From Brevundimonas sp. (GTDB lineage: Bacteria > Pseudomonadota > Alphaproteobacteria > Caulobacterales > Caulobacteraceae), in the NCBI RefSeq assembly GCF_029946145.1, contig NZ_JAQSDY010000012.1:1-64000 (forward strand): 64,000 bases of DNA, written 5' to 3'. Below are positions 1 through 7,781 of this stretch, piece by piece. Below the pieces are notes generated by a model, which was given only the letters and a program-made list of their open reading frames with translations, did not search any database and was not told the origin of the DNA. A program made the translations under genes and the position numbers. Every line of letters begins with the position of its first letter. The stretch's first letter is position 1.

Positions 1-219
1 GTTGCAGATAGTTCGATTACCCCTTGCCGACGGAGAGCCGTCCACACAGGGTCGGGAGCCGACAGTCGCCTGAGGGTGGGAAGCCGCCATCGCGAACAAG
101 GCCGCCGGCCTGATCAACCGGGCTCCCATTACAGAAGCAATGGACATGCCGTGTTGCGCGGCGAGAAGGCTTCCTGCGACGCGCAGGCCCGCGAGCCGGG
201 CGCGAAGAACTGCTCCCGA

Positions 220-777
220 TCAGCGCTCACGCCGGTAATGCATGGCGACCGCGCCGTTGCGGAGCGGCCTGGCCGAGATCAGCTCCAGCCGTCGCGTTCC
301 GGACAGCCCCCCCTGGTAGAGAGTCGGGCCGTGGCCGGCGATCCTGGGGTGGACGAGGAACCTGTACTCGTCGATCAGATCCAGCCGGTCCAGCTCGGTC
401 GCCAGCTTGCCGCTGCCGAGGAGCACGCCGGCCGGGGTCGCGTCCTTGAGCCTCTGCACGCTCGTGCGCAGGTCGCCGTCGATGTGGCGGCTGTTGGTCC
501 ACGGGAAGTCCGTTCGCGTCGACGACACCACGTACTTCGGCTTGGCCTCCAGCTTGACCGCCCACTCGTGCAGCGCCGGCGGCGCTTCCACCTCGCCGCG
601 AGCGACCGCCGGCCAGTAGCTCTCCATCATCTCGTAGGTGATGCGGCCCCACAGCATCGCCCCGCCCTCGTCCATGAGGCGGGTGAAGAAGGCGTGCGTC
701 TCGTCGTCGGCAATGCCCTCCTGGTGGTCGATGCAGCCGTCCAGGGTTACGTTGATGCTGAAGGTCAGGAGTCCCAT
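220..777 (-). CDS. RibD C-terminal / dihydrofolate reductase-like protein
   Basis: A 185-residue single-domain protein of the RibD-C/DHFR-like superfamily, which are usually NADPH-dependent reductases of unknown substrate. It opens with a beta strand and a nucleotide-site segment (MGLLTFSINVTLDG, residues 1-14). The family pattern LWGRITYEMME follows at about residues 42-52, and the GVLLGSGKLATELDRLDLIDEYRFLVHP region sits at about 118-145. Length is normal for stand-alone members (about 180). It is alone on this strand, and the first 219 bases of the window show no convincing gene next to it. Family assignment is firm; the substrate is unknown. Confidence 0.85.
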   Translation of the reverse strand: MGLLTFSINVTLDGCIDHQEGIADDETHAFFTRLMDEGGAMLWGRITYEMMESYWPAVARGEVEAPPALHEWAVKLEAKPKYVVSSTRTDFPWTNSRHIDGDLRTSVQRLKDATPAGVLLGSGKLATELDRLDLIDEYRFLVHPRIAGHGPTLYQGGLSGTRRLELISARPLRNGAVAMHYRRER

Positions 778-1311
778 TCGGCGAGTTTAAGCCAGACGCT
801 TGAAGAGATGTAGCGCACGGCCCGCGTTATCGAACTTCTACGGGCCGGAATCCTCTCCGCTGACATAGAGACTCTCGCCCCCTCCAACCCGCCCTTTCGG
901 GGACAGGATTCCGCTACTCCCGCCCCGTCTGACAGGCGCCTGATCGCCGCAAAACCGGCCTGCGACCGTTTCTGACGCAGGCCCGTGCAAAATAGCCAAA
1001 TGCCCGCCGGGCCTGGTCTTTGACACTGTCGAACCCGCCGCCGCCACCGCCCAGGGGCCGGCGAACCGTCCTCCGCAGGCAATGCCTGTTCTGCTGGATT
1101 GCCGTTCCACTTTTTTTCCCGGGACTACGAGACTCTCTGCCCGTGGACGACCTGCGGGCGGCCAAAAATTCCGTGCATCCCCGCGAAGGCGGGGACCCAG
1201 GCTTTGGCTTCATCGCCGCCGCCGGACTGAGCGCTGGTTCGTTCAGCCGGTCGGGCTGCCGCTCAAACCTGGGTCCCCGCCTTCGCGGGGATGCACGGGG
1301 TTTGGGATGGC
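778..1311. other. 534-bp gene-free stretch with hairpins and a palindromic element
   Basis: No reading frame here looks like a real protein. It holds a long-range stem GGAATCCT (847-854) with AGGATTCC (905-912), and an 8-bp stem GGCCTGCG (957-964) with CGCAGGCC (976-983) around an 11-base loop. The large palindromic element at 1171-1298 is at the right. The hairpins could belong to a small RNA or leader, but I do not recognise a known RNA family. Confidence 0.5.
1171..1298. repeat. Palindromic intergenic element, copy 1
   Basis: Two near-perfect inverted arms of about 32 bases flank about 60 bases of GC-rich middle. The left arm begins GTGCATCCCCGCGAAGGCGG and the right arm is its reverse complement (about 1265-1298). 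Each arm is itself a small hairpin (CCCCGC-GAAG-GCGGGG). A second copy with the same arms and a partly similar middle lies at 53310-53437. It sits 13 bp past the stop of the inositol monophosphatase gene, so it may also serve as that gene's transcription terminator. Confidence 0.85.
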
Positions 1312-2115
1312 CTACCCCCGCAGCACCTTCAGCAACTGCGGATGCAGTTCGGAGTTCGAGGCCAGGATCTGCGCCCCCGTTTCCGGCCGTCCTTCGCCGT
1401 CAATGGTGGTGACCACCCCGCCCGCCTCGGTGACGAACAGGATGCCCGCCGCCACGTCCCACGGCTGCAGGTTGCGCTCATAATAGGCGTCGTACCGCCC
1501 GGCCGCGACCCAGGCGAAGTCCAGCGCCGCCGAACCCAGACGGCGGATGCCCGCGACGCGCTGGCCGATGGCGTGGATGTCCTTGATGGCCTGGGCGTGG
1601 CCCGTCTTGCCGATGAAGGGCAGGCCCGTGGCGACCAGGCTTTCCGACAGGTCGCGGCGCCCCGCGACGCGGATGCGCTGGTCGTTCAGATAGCAGCCCT
1701 TGCCCTTTTCGGCCCAGAACAGCTCGTTCATGACGGGGTTGTAGGTCACGCCGGCGACGATCTCGGACGTCCCGTCCGGCGCGGTGCGCTGCAGGCCCAC
1801 CGTGATGGCGAAATGGGGCATGGCGTGCATGAAGTTGGTGGTGCCGTCGATCGGGTCGACGATCCACATGTGGGACTTGTCGGTCCCCTCCATCATGCCG
1901 CGCTCCTCGCCCAGGAAGCCGTAGCCCGGGCGGGCCTTCATCAGCAGTTCGTACAGGGTGTCCTCGGCCCGGATGTCGGCCGCGGTGACGAAGTCGCCGG
2001 GCCCCTTGCGCGACACCTGCAACTGGGCGACCTCGCCGAAGTCGCGCAGCATCGGGCGGGCGGTCTTGCGAACCGCATCGATCATGACGGAAACGAGGGC
2101 GGAGGCGAGGGCCAT
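1312..2115 (-). CDS. suhB: Inositol monophosphatase family protein (SuhB-like)
   Basis: A 267-residue Mg-dependent phosphatase of the inositol monophosphatase family, hydrolysing inositol 1-phosphate or related sugar phosphates. The metal-binding motif WIVDPIDGTTNFMHAMPHF is at about residues 84-102. A Glu-rich metal site (FLGEERG) precedes it at about 71-77, and the second motif WDVAAGILFVTEAGG is at about 218-232. Length is typical. It lies downstream of the EF-P gene on the same strand, separated by a tandem heptamer repeat, with a palindromic element past its stop. SuhB is the usual name in proteobacteria; the physiological substrate cannot be told from sequence. Confidence 0.92.
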   Translation of the reverse strand: MALASALVSVMIDAVRKTARPMLRDFGEVAQLQVSRKGPGDFVTAADIRAEDTLYELLMKARPGYGFLGEERGMMEGTDKSHMWIVDPIDGTTNFMHAMPHFAITVGLQRTAPDGTSEIVAGVTYNPVMNELFWAEKGKGCYLNDQRIRVAGRRDLSESLVATGLPFIGKTGHAQAIKDIHAIGQRVAGIRRLGSAALDFAWVAAGRYDAYYERNLQPWDVAAGILFVTEAGGVVTTIDGEGRPETGAQILASNSELHPQLLKVLRG

Positions 2116-2203
2116 GGGGATCTCCTGGTCCGCATGTCCTGAAAAGGCGCTCGGCCCGGAGATGCGGAGAAGTTCAACGGCCCCGGATGGGGCCGAGTGG
2201 TTG

Positions 2204-2297
2204 GTGGCTAGTGGCCAGTGATGAGTGGTTGAGCGACAAAACCGGCCGCGGCTTCAAGAACCGCAGCCACTAGCCACTAGCCACTAGCCACTAATCA
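2204..2297. repeat. CCACTAG heptamer array with inverted arm
   Basis: Four tandem heptamers (three CCACTAG, then CCACTAA) run from 2267 to 2294 and a further degenerate unit abuts the EF-P stop codon. A diverged inverted copy (GGTGGCTAGTGGCCAGTGAT and following bases) is at about 2204-2227, so the transcript could fold into a long imperfect stem around about 40 bases. It fills the gap between efp and suhB and may act as a terminator or processing site. Confidence 0.7.
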
Positions 2298-2864
2298 CTA
2301 CTCAGCGCGGCGGACGTATTCGCCCGTCGTGGTGTCGACGATGATCCGCTCGCCCACGCCCATATAGGGCGGGATCATGATGCGGACGCCGTTGTTGGCG
2401 ATGGCGGGCTTGTAGGAGGACGAGGCGGTCTGGCCCTTCACCGTGGGCTCGGTCTCGACCACTTCCAGGGTGACCTGGTCGGGCAGGGTCAGGCCGATGG
2501 GCCGGTCCTCGTGCATTTCGATGACCACCTTCATGCCGTCCTGCAGATAGGCGACCCGATCCTCGCCGACCCAGTCCTTCTGCAGCTCGGTCTGCTCGTA
2601 GGTCTGATCGTCCATGAACACCAGGGCGTCGCCCTGCTCGTACAGATAGGAGAACTCCTTCTGTTCCAGGGTGACGCGCTCGACCTTGTCTTCCGACCGG
2701 AAGCGTTCGTTCAGCTTGTTGCCGGTCTCAAGGTTCTTGGCCTCGACGTTGGCGAAGGCGCCGCCCTTGCCCGGCTTGACGTGGCTGGCCTTGGTCACGA
2801 CCCACAGGCCCTTGTTGTGCTCAATGACCATGCCGGGCTTGATGTTATTGCCGTTGATTTTCAT
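2298..2864 (-). CDS. efp: Translation elongation factor P
   Basis: EF-P binds ribosomes stalled at polyproline stretches and promotes peptide-bond formation. With the start at 2864 the protein begins [17 protein letters not shown] and has 188 residues, the usual length. Upstream in-frame codons would add 29 residues that do not look like EF-P, so I reject the longer start. The KOW-like N-terminal domain contains the modification loop [10 protein letters not shown] near residues 28-37, with Lys at the tip. The C-terminal part ends in the conserved [15 protein letters not shown]. The neighbouring genome encodes proline-rich products (a run of about 20 Pro at 44 kb) that would depend on it. Confidence 0.96.
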   Translation of the reverse strand: MKINGNNIKPGMVIEHNKGLWVVTKASHVKPGKGGAFANVEAKNLETGNKLNERFRSEDKVERVTLEQKEFSYLYEQGDALVFMDDQTYEQTELQKDWVGEDRVAYLQDGMKVVIEMHEDRPIGLTLPDQVTLEVVETEPTVKGQTASSSYKPAIANNGVRIMIPPYMGVGERIIVDTTTGEYVRRAE

Positions 2865-2982
2865 GGGGTCTCGGAAAGGGATTTGAGGCGCACCGCATCG
2901 GACGCCGACGCGCGCGAGAACGGGCGCAGTCCCTAGAGGATGCCGCGCCATCCGGCAAGGCGCGGGCCTGGGCGCGGCTCTG

Positions 2983-3528
2983 TCAGTGCACCGTCGGCCG
3001 GTGATCGGCCTTGCGCTGGAGGAAGTTGGCCAGGCGCACGCGGCCCCCCGTCGGAGACGCCAGCTTGCCCGCGCCCTCGTCGAGCTTGCGCGCCTCGTGA
3101 GCGAAGGCGGCGGCCAGCCCCGCCGACGACATGGCGGCGGCGATCTGCAGGCCGCGGCTGGTGGGGCGCAGGGCGATCCACACCGCGTTCAGCGCCTGGG
3201 CCGCGGCCCACAGGCCCATGGCCGTGGTCCTTTCAGGCCGGGCCGGCGCGTTCCAGACCCGCACCGCCGACAGGGTCGTCACCGAGAACACGGCCGGCAG
3301 GATCAGGCTCAGCGGCCCGCGCGGCCGCTCGGTGATCGGGCCGTCATCTTCGCCCATGTGCATTCGCCTCGGCTGGATCGTGCTCCGCGCCAGCAGCGTG
3401 GCCCCGAGGGCGAAGCCCAGCGTCACCGCCACGCCCAGGATGACATGGCCGATGTCGCGTTCGTTGGCGTTCAGAAAGTCGCCGGCGGCGTCGCGCGCGT
3501 CGTCGAGGATGTCGTCGATATCGGTCAC
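2983..3528 (-). CDS. Hypothetical membrane protein
   Basis: I do not recognise this family. With a GTG start at 3528 ([18 protein letters not shown], preceded by a GGGAGAG Shine-Dalgarno stretch) it has 181 residues; an ATG ten codons upstream at 3558 is possible. An acidic N-terminal helix is followed by a hydrophobic segment ([19 protein letters not shown], about 29-47). Two or three further hydrophobic stretches lie in the middle ([47 protein letters not shown]), and the tail is basic. It stands alone between efp and the HTH gene. Confidence 0.65.
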   Translation of the reverse strand: MTDIDDILDDARDAAGDFLNANERDIGHVILGVAVTLGFALGATLLARSTIQPRRMHMGEDDGPITERPRGPLSLILPAVFSVTTLSAVRVWNAPARPERTTAMGLWAAAQALNAVWIALRPTSRGLQIAAAMSSAGLAAAFAHEARKLDEGAGKLASPTGGRVRLANFLQRKADHRPTVH

Positions 3529-3582
3529 GCATGGCTCTCCCTGTCTGCGGACAGACAATGGCGCGGCGGCTTTGCGGTTCCG

Positions 3583-3822
3583 TCAGGCGTCGTCGTCGGC
3601 CGGGGCCAGATCGGCGGCGTCGAACCCGTAGTCCAGCAGGTCGCCCGGCTTGCAGTCCAGCGCCGCGCACAGCCGCGCCAGGGTGCGGAACCGGATGCCC
3701 TTCACCTTGCCCGAGCGGAACAGCGAAAGCTGGGTCTCGCTCAGCCCCACCTCGGCCGCCAGATCGCGCGCCTTCAGGCCCTTCTTCACGATCAGGGCGT
3801 CGAGCGTCACGCGGACAGGCAT
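3583..3822 (-). CDS. Small helix-turn-helix regulator (XRE/HTH_26 type)
   Basis: A 79-residue DNA-binding protein that is almost entirely one Cro/C1-type HTH. The core DLAAEVGLSETQLSLFRSGK (about 20-39) forms the helix-turn-helix, followed by RTLARLCAALDCKPGDLLDY, the usual end of the HTH_26 (YozG-like) group. The tail is acidic. Its ATG overlaps the stop of the DUF2975 gene (TGATG), a standard pairing in which the membrane protein and regulator form an operon. A perfect inverted repeat (4355-4375) in the divergent promoter region is a plausible operator. The signal sensed is unknown. Confidence 0.88.
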   Translation of the reverse strand: MPVRVTLDALIVKKGLKARDLAAEVGLSETQLSLFRSGKVKGIRFRTLARLCAALDCKPGDLLDYGFDAADLAPADDDA

Positions 3823-4322
3823 CAGATCATCTCGTCCAGCTCGGCCTGGACCCGGCCGGCCTGGTCGATGACGCGGCCCAGCAGGAAAAGAGCGCCGCCG
3901 GTCATGCCCAGGGTCATCCCCGCGACGTCGAAATGCAGAAAGCCGCCGCGGCCATGCTCGATCAACCGTACGAGGTTGGATACGACGAACACGCTCAGCA
4001 CCCCGCCGAGACCGAGCGACAGCCCCACGCGGCGCAGGGCCGAGGACAGCGTCGGCTGGATCAGACGCCCCTTGGCCAACTGACCCATGGCTGATCCGAT
4101 CGACCAGACGCCGAACAGATAGAAGGCCGTCGGGCTGAACCAGATCAGGCCGGCGATGGCGCCGGGCTGCAGAGGGGGGCGGCCTTCGCGCAGCCAGAAG
4201 ATCAGCGGCGCACCGATCCAGGTCAGGAGCAGGCCGCCGCCGACGGTGGCCACCATGAAGACCGCCAGCCAGCGGAACTGGCCGCACATGCGGCGGAAAC
4301 GGACGAGATCGGTCTGGCTCAT
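3822..4322 (-). CDS. DUF2975-like membrane protein
   Basis: A 166-residue protein with about four hydrophobic segments: WLAVFMVATVGGGLLLTWIG (about 18-37), LIWFSPTAFYLFGVWSIG (about 60-77), VGLSLGLGGVLSVFVVSN (about 98-115) and AGMTLGMTGGALFLLGRVI (about 133-151). The ending, with a hydrophobic helix then a Gln/Glu-rich helix, is typical of DUF2975, whose genes usually sit directly before a small HTH gene, as here. It probably modulates the HTH regulator from the membrane; that role is inference from the pairing. Confidence 0.75.
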   Translation of the reverse strand: MSQTDLVRFRRMCGQFRWLAVFMVATVGGGLLLTWIGAPLIFWLREGRPPLQPGAIAGLIWFSPTAFYLFGVWSIGSAMGQLAKGRLIQPTLSSALRRVGLSLGLGGVLSVFVVSNLVRLIEHGRGGFLHFDVAGMTLGMTGGALFLLGRVIDQAGRVQAELDEMI

Positions 4323-4354
4323 ACGGCGCTCCGGGGCACGGAATTCATGTCTGA

Positions 4355-4375
4355 TCTTTAATCTTGACTTAAAGA
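4355..4375. promoter_or_regulatory. Candidate operator: TCTTTAA-N7-TTAAAGA
   Basis: A perfect 7-bp inverted repeat with a 7-base spacer lies in the gap between the DUF2975 gene (minus) and the ABC transporter gene (plus). Its right half (GACTTAAA, 4366-4373) recurs as a direct copy at 4400-4407. The stretch is AT-rich in a GC-rich genome. The HTH protein encoded next door is the obvious candidate ligand and could co-regulate both divergent units. Confidence 0.55.
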
Positions 4376-4426
4376 CTCGAGTTTCGCAACTTTATATAAG
4401 ACTTAAACGAAAGCGAGCGCGCCGTC

Positions 4427-5371
4427 ATGACAGCCGCCATCGAAACCAGGGCCCTGACCCGCTGCTTCAGTCGCCGTCGCGCCGTCGACGCGGTGTCGAT
4501 GACCGTGCCGGATCGCGCCGTCTACGGCTTCCTCGGGCGCAATGGCGCGGGCAAGACGACGACGCTGAAGATGCTGCTGGGCCTGATCCGCCCGACCTCC
4601 GGCTCGGCGCGGATCGCCGGGATCGACGTCGCCGGCGACCGGATCGGCGCGGCGCGGAAAGTCGGGGCCCTGCTGGAGGCGCACGGCTTCTACGCCAATC
4701 TGACCGGGCGCCAGAACCTCGACCTGACCCGCACCCTGCTGGGGCTGCCGGCGTCCGAGATCGACCGCGTGCTGGAGGTGGTGGAGATGACCCCGAACGC
4801 CCGGCGCCGCGTGTCGGACTATTCACTGGGCATGCGCCAGCGGCTGGGCCTGGCCCGGGCCATGCTGGGCGCGCCGCCGGTGCTGATCCTCGATGAACCG
4901 ACCAACGGCCTGGACCCCGACGGCATCGCCGACATGCGGCGCTTCCTCAAGGACCTGCCCGCCCGGACCGGCGCCACGGTCCTGCTGTCCAGCCATCTGC
5001 TCGGCGAGATCGAGCAGATCGCCACCCATGTCGGCATCATCCATGACGGGCGGCTGGTGCTGGAGGGGGAGCTGGCGCGGATCAAGGCGGACCTGGCGCC
5101 CGAGATCGCCCTGCGCATCGACGACGTCGCTCGCGCCTCGGCCGTGCTCAAACCCTTCGACCTCGCGCTGTCCCCGGCGGACGGCGGGCTGGTCGCGCGG
5201 CTGAGTCCCGGAGACGACCCTGACGCCGCTGTCCCGGCCATGACCCGCGCCCTGGTCGAGGCCTGCGTCGCCGTGTTCGCGATCGGCGCCCGCGCCCGCT
5301 CGCTGGAGAGAATCTACCGCGAGGCGTCCACCCCCGCCCCCGTCACTCAGTCCCAGCCGGAGCTCGTCTGA
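4427..5371 (+). CDS. ABC transporter ATP-binding protein
   Basis: A 314-residue ATPase subunit of an ABC-2 exporter. Walker A is FLGRNGAGKTTTLKM (about 36-50), the signature is YSLGMRQRLGLARAM (about 132-146), Walker B is VLILDEPTNGLDPDG (about 151-165) and the H-loop is LLSSHLLGEIEQIA (about 187-200). The extra C-terminal about 100 residues are the regulatory tail seen in CcmA/NatA-type exporters. The stop overlaps the start of the permease gene (TGATG), so the two form an operon. Substrate is unknown; the pairing with a DUF2975/HTH module is reminiscent of toxin- or antibiotic-responsive exporters. Confidence 0.93.
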   Translation: MTAAIETRALTRCFSRRRAVDAVSMTVPDRAVYGFLGRNGAGKTTTLKMLLGLIRPTSGSARIAGIDVAGDRIGAARKVGALLEAHGFYANLTGRQNLDLTRTLLGLPASEIDRVLEVVEMTPNARRRVSDYSLGMRQRLGLARAMLGAPPVLILDEPTNGLDPDGIADMRRFLKDLPARTGATVLLSSHLLGEIEQIATHVGIIHDGRLVLEGELARIKADLAPEIALRIDDVARASAVLKPFDLALSPADGGLVARLSPGDDPDAAVPAMTRALVEACVAVFAIGARARSLERIYREASTPAPVTQSQPELV

Positions 5372-6099
5372 TGCTCGCCGTCCTGTCCGTGGAGTTCCGC
5401 AAGCTGAACCGGTCGCTGGCCGTCCTGCTGGCCGTCGCGGCGCCGTCGCTGATCGCCATCTTCAGCTTCTTCAACCTGATGCGCGGCAAGGCGCCCCAGC
5501 CGTGGGAGATGTGGATGGTCAGCTCGATCGGCATCTGGGCCTTCTTCATGCTGCCGATGAGCGTCACGGCGCTGACCGCACTGGTCGCCCATATGGAGCA
5601 CGGGCCGAAATCCTGGGACCATTTGCGCAGCCTGCCCCTGCCGCGCTGGCGGCTCTATGCGGCCAAGGCGATGGTTGTGCTGGCCGTGGTCGCGATCATG
5701 AGCGCCTCGACCCTGTTCCTGACATGGGGCGCGGTCACCCTGGCCACGACGATGAAGCCAGCCCTGACCCCCACCGGACCGTTCGATATCGGCGCCTACG
5801 CTACGACCATGAGCAGGGTCTTCCTCGCGGCGATCCTGATGGTCGCCATTCAGCTGTGGACCGCCCTGCGGTTCGCCAGCTTCGTGCCGGCCCTGGTGGT
5901 CGGCATCGGCGGGACCTTCTTCTCGGTCGTCGCCACCTCTGCGAAGGCGGGCGTCTTCTTCCCGTGGCAGATGCCGGTCAACATGCTGGTCTCGACTCAG
6001 GCGTGGCGCGTGAACACAGCCTTGGGGCTGGGCTGCGGTCTTGGTCTGGTCGTGCTGGCCCTCGCCGTCGCCCACCTGGCCCGGCGCGAGGTGCCCTAG
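5371..6099 (+). CDS. ABC-2 type permease
   Basis: A 242-residue membrane partner of the upstream ATPase. Hydrophobic segments include LAVLLAVAAPSLIAIFSFFN (about 12-31), ISSIGIWAFFMLPMSVTALTALV (about 50-72), MVVLAVVAIMSASTLFLTWGAV (about 101-122), FLAAILMVAIQLWTALRF and FVPALVVGIGGTFFSVVA, and a last one near 220. The size, about six spans and the loop KSWDHLRSLPLPRWRLYAAK fit the lantibiotic-immunity-like ABC2_membrane_4 group. Its stop overlaps the bacterioferritin stop by four bases (convergent genes). Confidence 0.88.
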   Translation: MLAVLSVEFRKLNRSLAVLLAVAAPSLIAIFSFFNLMRGKAPQPWEMWMVSSIGIWAFFMLPMSVTALTALVAHMEHGPKSWDHLRSLPLPRWRLYAAKAMVVLAVVAIMSASTLFLTWGAVTLATTMKPALTPTGPFDIGAYATTMSRVFLAAILMVAIQLWTALRFASFVPALVVGIGGTFFSVVATSAKAGVFFPWQMPVNMLVSTQAWRVNTALGLGCGLGLVVLALAVAHLARREVP

Positions 6100-6596
6100 T
6101 TGCCGGTGGCCGACCTGTCCGGGGCGATCTCGGTCATGGCCGACTGCAGGTAGTTCTGCTCGCCCAGCTGTTCGATCAGCTTGTGCTGCGCCTCCAGGAA
6201 GTCGATGTGCTCTTCCGTGTCGGCGAGGATTTCGGTCAGGATCTGCCGGCTGATGTAGTCCGATGCCGCCTCGCACTGGGCGATGCCCGCCAGAAGCGTG
6301 TCCCGTCCACCCAGTTCCAGCGACAGGTCGGCGCCGAAACACTCGAAGACGTTCTCGCCGATCTTCAGCTTGTGCAGGTCCTGCATATTGGGCAGGCCGT
6401 CGAGGAACAGCACCCGCTTGATGAGCTTGTCGGCGTGTTTCATCTCGCCGATCGACTCGTCGTAGATGACCTGGCCCAGATGCTTCAGGCCCCAGCTCTC
6501 GAACATCCGGGCGTGCAGGAAATACTGGTTCACCGCCGTCAGTTCGTTGGTGAGGACCGCATTGAGCGTGCGGATGATCGCGGGATCGCCCTTCAT
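6096..6596 (-). CDS. bfr: Bacterioferritin
   Basis: A 24-mer iron-storage protein that oxidises Fe(II) and binds haem between subunits. Starting at 6596 (MKGDPAIIRTLN) gives 166 residues and matches family numbering; an ATG five codons earlier (6611) is less likely. All ferroxidase ligands are visible: Glu18 (NELTAVNQ), Glu51 and His54 (IGEMKHADK), Glu94 (LELGG), and Glu127 and His130 (DTEEHIDFLE). The haem ligand Met52 is present. The gene for its [2Fe-2S] ferredoxin partner lies just upstream on the same strand, so storage and release are encoded together. Confidence 0.96.
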   Translation of the reverse strand: MKGDPAIIRTLNAVLTNELTAVNQYFLHARMFESWGLKHLGQVIYDESIGEMKHADKLIKRVLFLDGLPNMQDLHKLKIGENVFECFGADLSLELGGRDTLLAGIAQCEAASDYISRQILTEILADTEEHIDFLEAQHKLIEQLGEQNYLQSAMTEIAPDRSATGN

Positions 6597-6754
6597 CGTC
6601 GTTCTTTCCATCAGCGGCGCGGCGGTCGACCCGACCGTCGTGAATCACCGGCTGTGAGCGCTGGTTTTAGCACGCAACGCCGCCCTGTGTTCATCTGCGA
6701 ATACTTTTCACGACATTGAAACTGCCAATGAATCTCCCGTGAGGGAGGCGATGC

Positions 6755-6940
6755 CTATTCGGCGGCGATGGCGAAGGATTCGCGGCTGTCCTGGATCATC
6801 TCTCGCATTTCGCAGACACATCTGGCGCACTGGACGGCGCACTGGTTGCGGGCGAAGACATCGCGCGGCCGGGTCGCGCCGGCCTCGATGGCGGCGGCGA
6901 CATCCCGTTTGCGAAGGCCGTTGCAGTTGCAGACGTACAA
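6755..6940 (-). CDS. bfd: Bacterioferritin-associated ferredoxin (Bfd)
   Basis: A small [2Fe-2S] protein that reduces bacterioferritin so that stored iron is released. The conserved part starts [18 protein letters not shown] and contains the four cysteine ligands (CNC near residues 4-6, and [12 protein letters not shown] near 38-49). No ATG sits at the expected place; I chose the TTG at 6940, which gives a 61-residue protein of normal Bfd size. An upstream ATG at 7075 would add 45 residues that match nothing. A Fur-like palindrome lies 55-73 bp upstream. Confidence 0.88.
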   Translation of the reverse strand: MYVCNCNGLRKRDVAAAIEAGATRPRDVFARNQCAVQCARCVCEMREMIQDSRESFAIAAE

Positions 6941-6994
6941 GGCGAACCCTGAGGCTTGTTGCGAATGGTTCTTTCTAACAGGCCATCGGCAGCG

Positions 6995-7013
6995 AATGCA
7001 AGTCGTTCGCATT
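6995..7013. promoter_or_regulatory. Fur-like palindrome upstream of bfd
   Basis: AATGC-N9-GCATT, a 19-bp imperfect palindrome (core TGCAAGTCGTTCGCA), lies between bfd (minus) and thiE (plus). Spacing and composition resemble iron-responsive operators of alphaproteobacteria, and an iron-release ferredoxin gene is a logical target. It is a single candidate site judged by eye. Confidence 0.4.
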
Positions 7014-7055
7014 GCCGGAGTTGACGCAGGCGCGCGTCCGTCGCACTTCGCGGCC

Positions 7056-7715
7056 ATGGCCAAGTCCCCCGTCACCCCGCCGCGCCCGCCTTGTCAGCTC
7101 TATCTGATCACCCCGCCCGCCTTGCCGGACCTCCCCGCCTTCGCCCGTGACCTCGAGGCGGCGCTGGACGCCGGCGAGGTGGCGGCGCTCCAGATCCGCC
7201 TCAAGGACGTGGACGACGCGACGATTCTGGCCGCCGTGGCCGCGCTGAAGCCGATCGCCCAGGCGCGCGGCGTGGCGGTCATCCTCAACGACCGGCCCGA
7301 TCTGGCGGCGCGCTCCGGCTGCGACGGCGTCCATCTGGGGCAGGGCGACGCCTCTGTGGCTAATGCGCGGGCGATCATGGGCCGCGACGCCATGATCGGC
7401 GTGACCTGCCATGACAGCCGCGAACTGGCGATGGATGCGGCCGAGGCCGGGGCGGATTACGTGGCTTTCGGCGCGTTCTTTCCGACGGAAACCAAGACGA
7501 CCGTCCATCGCCCGGATCCCGAGATACTGACCATCTGGCAGGAGACCGTCGAGACGCCCTGCGTCGCGATCGGGGGGATCAGCACGCGGAACGCGGGCGG
7601 GTTGGCGCGGGCCGGGGCCGACTTCGTGGCGGTCAGTTCGGCGGTATGGCGCCATCCGGACGGGCCGGCCGCCGCGGTGCGGGAACTGACCGCGGAGCTC
7701 GCGTCAAACGCCTGA
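7056..7715 (+). CDS. thiE: Thiamine-phosphate synthase
   Basis: ThiE joins the thiazole phosphate to HMP pyrophosphate to make thiamine phosphate. With the ATG at 7056 the protein has 219 residues; the frame is open further upstream but that part runs antisense over bfd and is not ThiE-like. TIM-barrel landmarks: LQIRLKD (about 44-50) for the first phosphate-binding strand, [20 protein letters not shown] (about 76-95), [21 protein letters not shown] (about 132-146), and VAIGGIST and VAVSSAVW near the end. The isolated ThiE-like family can include TenI-type members, but the catalytic layout looks complete. Confidence 0.9.
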   Translation: MAKSPVTPPRPPCQLYLITPPALPDLPAFARDLEAALDAGEVAALQIRLKDVDDATILAAVAALKPIAQARGVAVILNDRPDLAARSGCDGVHLGQGDASVANARAIMGRDAMIGVTCHDSRELAMDAAEAGADYVAFGAFFPTETKTTVHRPDPEILTIWQETVETPCVAIGGISTRNAGGLARAGADFVAVSSAVWRHPDGPAAAVRELTAELASNA

Positions 7716-7781
7716 CCTTCAGGGGATATTAGGAAGCGCGAGCATAAGGAACGACGACTACCTGTCGTTCCAGGACCAAAC

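Noticed and set aside
778..1170. 6S or other known structured RNA
   Set aside because: Two hairpins exist, but I could not match the layout to any RNA family with confidence.
1171..1298. CRISPR-like repeat
   Set aside because: The repeated units are inverted arms of a single palindrome, not regularly spaced direct repeats with unique spacers. No cas gene is present.
4364..4398. Sigma70 promoter TTGACT ... TATATA for the ABC exporter
   Set aside because: The spacing is 23 bases, too long for a standard promoter, although the region is probably where transcription starts.
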